DNA of 64,000 bases, from positions 1 through 64,000 of the forward strand of contig JACQWR010000020.1 in assembly GCA_016209105.1 (NCBI GenBank), written 5' to 3'. Positions 62,200 through 64,000 of the stretch are shown one piece after another; position 1 is the first letter of the stretch, and every line of letters begins with the position of its first letter. A program made the position numbers and the translations under genes. The notes beneath the pieces are model-generated. The model was not told the origin of the DNA and did not search any database. It saw only the letters and a program-made list of their open reading frames with translations. The DNA is from Deltaproteobacteria bacterium. GTDB lineage: Bacteria > Desulfobacterota > Syntrophia > Syntrophales > JACQWR01.

Positions 62200-62955
62200 T
62201 TAATTGCTATTTGTTTTTCTGATCGGCACCACGACAATCTTTTTATATTCGCCTTCACCCCGGCTTTTGGTGGTCACAGACTCATTATTCTGAAGCGCCA
62301 TATGAATTATTCGGCGACTGTGGGCATTCATATAGCTCAGGGCGATGGGTTTTTTTGTCTTTTTGACTTTTTCACTTACTTTTTCCGCCAAGGCAATGAG
62401 AGATTCTTCCTGCCGTTTCCGGTAATCTTCGGCGTCTACGATGATTATCTTTCTGCCGTTTCCCGACTTGTTTGCAGCCTTGTTGACTATGTATTGCAGG
62501 GCATCAAGGTTTTGTCCACGTTTCCCGATCAGTAAACCGTTCCCTTCTCCTTTGATATTGATAAACACGGTATCCGGCGTTTCCTCGGCAGTAACCTCGC
62601 AGTTCAAATTCATCCTGGTGAGAATACCGGCCAGGATTGTTTTTGCCGATAGCGCAAGATCCTCTCCTGTCTCTGCGTGTCGGTCAGCCCGGACGGTCTT
62701 TGGAGAATCAGCGCCATCATTCAGGGAAGAGCCACTTCCTTTTTCAGAAGAAAATTCGAGAGGTACATCCAGTGACACATCGAAAGATATTATGCTGGCC
62801 CTGATCACGGCTTTTTTCGAGCCCAGCCCCAGGAAGCCCGGCATACCATCCGAAATGATTTCTATGTTCAACTTATCTCGGGCGACATTAAATTCTTTAC
62901 AGGCCTTTTCAATGGCTTCATCTATGTTTTTTCCCTCAATTTCTAAGCTTTTCAT
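62200..62955 (-). CDS. jag: Jag/KhpB RNA-binding protein
   Basis: 251 residues. The Jag N-domain (KSLEIEGKNIDEAIEKACKE, MPGFLGLGSKKAVI), a KH domain (GLLIGKRGQNLDALQYIVNK) and an R3H domain (PIALSYMNAHSRRIIHMALQ) are in the standard order. Binds RNA and is linked to cell elongation; partner of KhpA in many bacteria. Follows yidC closely, 24 bases apart. Confidence 0.92.
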   Translation of the reverse strand: MKSLEIEGKNIDEAIEKACKEFNVARDKLNIEIISDGMPGFLGLGSKKAVIRASIISFDVSLDVPLEFSSEKGSGSSLNDGADSPKTVRADRHAETGEDLALSAKTILAGILTRMNLNCEVTAEETPDTVFINIKGEGNGLLIGKRGQNLDALQYIVNKAANKSGNGRKIIIVDAEDYRKRQEESLIALAEKVSEKVKKTKKPIALSYMNAHSRRIIHMALQNNESVTTKSRGEGEYKKIVVVPIRKTNSN

Positions 62956-62979
62956 GGTTGTACTTGCCTCGCCTCCGGT

Positions 62980-64000
62980 TTAACTTTTGTTGATATAGTA
63001 CTGCTGTCCGATGCTGAGGATGTTGTTAAACAACCAGTAGATAACCAGCCCGGACGGAAAATTCAAGAACATGAAGGTAAAAATGACCGGCATCAAGAGC
63101 ATAACCTTCGCCTGCATGGGGTCGGCGGACGTCGGAGTCATTTTCTGCTGGATAAACATCGTTGCCCCCATAATGAGCGGGGTGATGTAGTACGGATCTT
63201 TTTCAGAAAGATCCTGGATCCACCAGAAGAAGGGAGAATGGCGCAGTTCAATGGCATAGAGGAGCGCCTTATAAAGGCCGAAAAATACGGGAATCTGAAT
63301 AAGCATCGGCAAACATCCGCCCAAGGGATTGACGTGATGGGTCTTGTAAAGCGCCATGGTTTCCTGACTGAGCCTCGTCTTATCGTTCTTATACCGTTCC
63401 CGGAGTTCATTTATCTTTGGTTGAAGTTTTTGCATTTCCTTCATTGATTTGTAACTCTTGTTTCCCAGCGGCCAGAAGATGATCTTGATCAGCGTGGTCA
63501 GGATGATTATGGCAATGCCGTAATTGTGAACGTATCCGTAAAGAAATTTCAAACCGATTAACATGGGCATGGCCAGCCATTTCAACCAGTCGCCAAAATC
63601 AATGGCATATTCAAGACCGATACCCAACGTCTTGAGGATGCTGTAATCCTTCGGTCCGAGGTACAGGGAGTAGGAGAATGAAGCGGCCTGTCCCGGGGGA
63701 ATGATACTCTTCGTTCCTTTCAGAATGACCGATACCATTTCCCGGCTGTCCTTGGTAACGGAAAGACTGGTCAAGGAAGGATTTTGTGGTATGAGAGAGG
63801 CGATAAAATATTTGCTTTCAAACCCTCCCCAGGACACATCCGGACCAAGCAGTTTTTCCTTTGCGGTTTCCATCTTTTTCGCTTCTTCGCGGGCGATTTT
63901 CTGCGCTATGAAGGAAACGGGTCCGTGCTGATCATCATAACCGTCAGATGCAAGCGCGGGGTTAACATACTGATGCCACGCCAGATTGACCCCCTGGTTC
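62980..64000 (-). CDS. yidC: Membrane protein insertase YidC, C-terminal part (cut by window end)
   Basis: The frame is open through 64000 with no start in the window; 339 codons before the stop are seen. Part of the periplasmic P1 domain (GPVSFIAQKIAREEAKK, DVSWGGFESKYFIASLIPQN) is followed by the membrane core: WLAMPMLIGLKFLYGYVHNYG, IIFWPLGNKSYKSMKEMQKL, GCLPMLIQIPVFFGLYKALL and NFPSGLVIYWLFNNILSIGQ. The Gram-negative form with a large P1 domain fits. It inserts proteins into the inner membrane with or without SecYEG. Confidence 0.93.
   Translation of the reverse strand, partial: NQGVNLAWHQYVNPALASDGYDDQHGPVSFIAQKIAREEAKKMETAKEKLLGPDVSWGGFESKYFIASLIPQNPSLTSLSVTKDSREMVSVILKGTKSIIPPGQAASFSYSLYLGPKDYSILKTLGIGLEYAIDFGDWLKWLAMPMLIGLKFLYGYVHNYGIAIIILTTLIKIIFWPLGNKSYKSMKEMQKLQPKINELRERYKNDKTRLSQETMALYKTHHVNPLGGCLPMLIQIPVFFGLYKALLYAIELRHSPFFWWIQDLSEKDPYYITPLIMGATMFIQQKMTPTSADPMQAKVMLLMPVIFTFMFLNFPSGLVIYWLFNNILSIGQQYYINKS

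Overview
The window looks like chromosome from an anaerobic, probably syntrophic deltaproteobacterium of the Syntrophus/Smithella type. This is an inference. It rests on an oxygen-sensitive class III ribonucleotide reductase, an Hdr-formate dehydrogenase electron-transfer operon with two in-frame UGA (selenocysteine) codons, a HME-RND metal pump, an isolated enoyl-CoA hydratase/isomerase and several families of dispersed palindromic intergenic repeats. There are no rRNA or tRNA genes, no CRISPR array and no prophage. All genes for making and inserting selenocysteine must lie elsewhere.

Layout. 1-2.0 kb is accessory DNA: the edge of an IS3-type element, a truncated membrane-anchored gene, an intact RelE/ParE-type toxin-antitoxin pair and a decaying BrnT/BrnA pair. 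2.0-13.7 kb is an envelope and metal block: a SurA-like protein, a DUF2318 Fe-S protein with FtsX/LolD-type ABC partners, a cystathionine gamma-synthase/lyase, and a YtkA-like protein followed by CusCBA-type efflux. 13.9-20.6 kb is a complete L-Ara4N lipid A modification operon in which ArnA is encoded by two separate genes. 20.9-30.4 kb holds single genes (DUF4143 ATPase, alcohol dehydrogenase, PHP hydrolase, Bug-type binding protein), then nrdD-nrdG with possible NrdR boxes and a GAF/HD-GYP protein. 30.5-38.4 kb holds a BepA-like protease, cmk, rpsA, sppA, a ThDP enzyme and a small sigma-70 region 4 protein.

38.5-47.5 kb is an aromatic amino acid operon: aroF-aroB-pheA-aroD-aroE-aroA-aroK-aroC-tyrA, all seven shikimate steps plus both branches to Phe and Tyr. 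In front of it is a short reading frame containing eight consecutive aromatic codons (Phe-Phe-Trp-Tyr-Phe-Tyr-Phe-Tyr), then two tandem terminator hairpins. This looks like a transcription attenuator that reads all three aromatic amino acids together. I consider it the most notable regulatory feature in the window.

47.6-54.7 kb is hdrC-hdrB-hdrA(Sec)-mvhD-Fe-S linker-fdhA(Sec). It would form a formate-linked, flavin-based electron-bifurcating or confurcating complex. Both UGA codons sit at known Sec/Cys positions and are followed by hairpins with the same GGUC apical loop. 54.7-64.0 kb holds a CheW remnant, then minus-strand genes: an enoyl-CoA hydratase/isomerase, an arylsulfotransferase-like beta-propeller, a membrane Fe-S protein, a CsgG-like lipoprotein with a FlgT-like partner, and the oriC-proximal trio mnmE-jag-yidC (yidC cut by the window end). 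Several dispersed repeats lie right at gene ends and provide stop codons or C-terminal residues.
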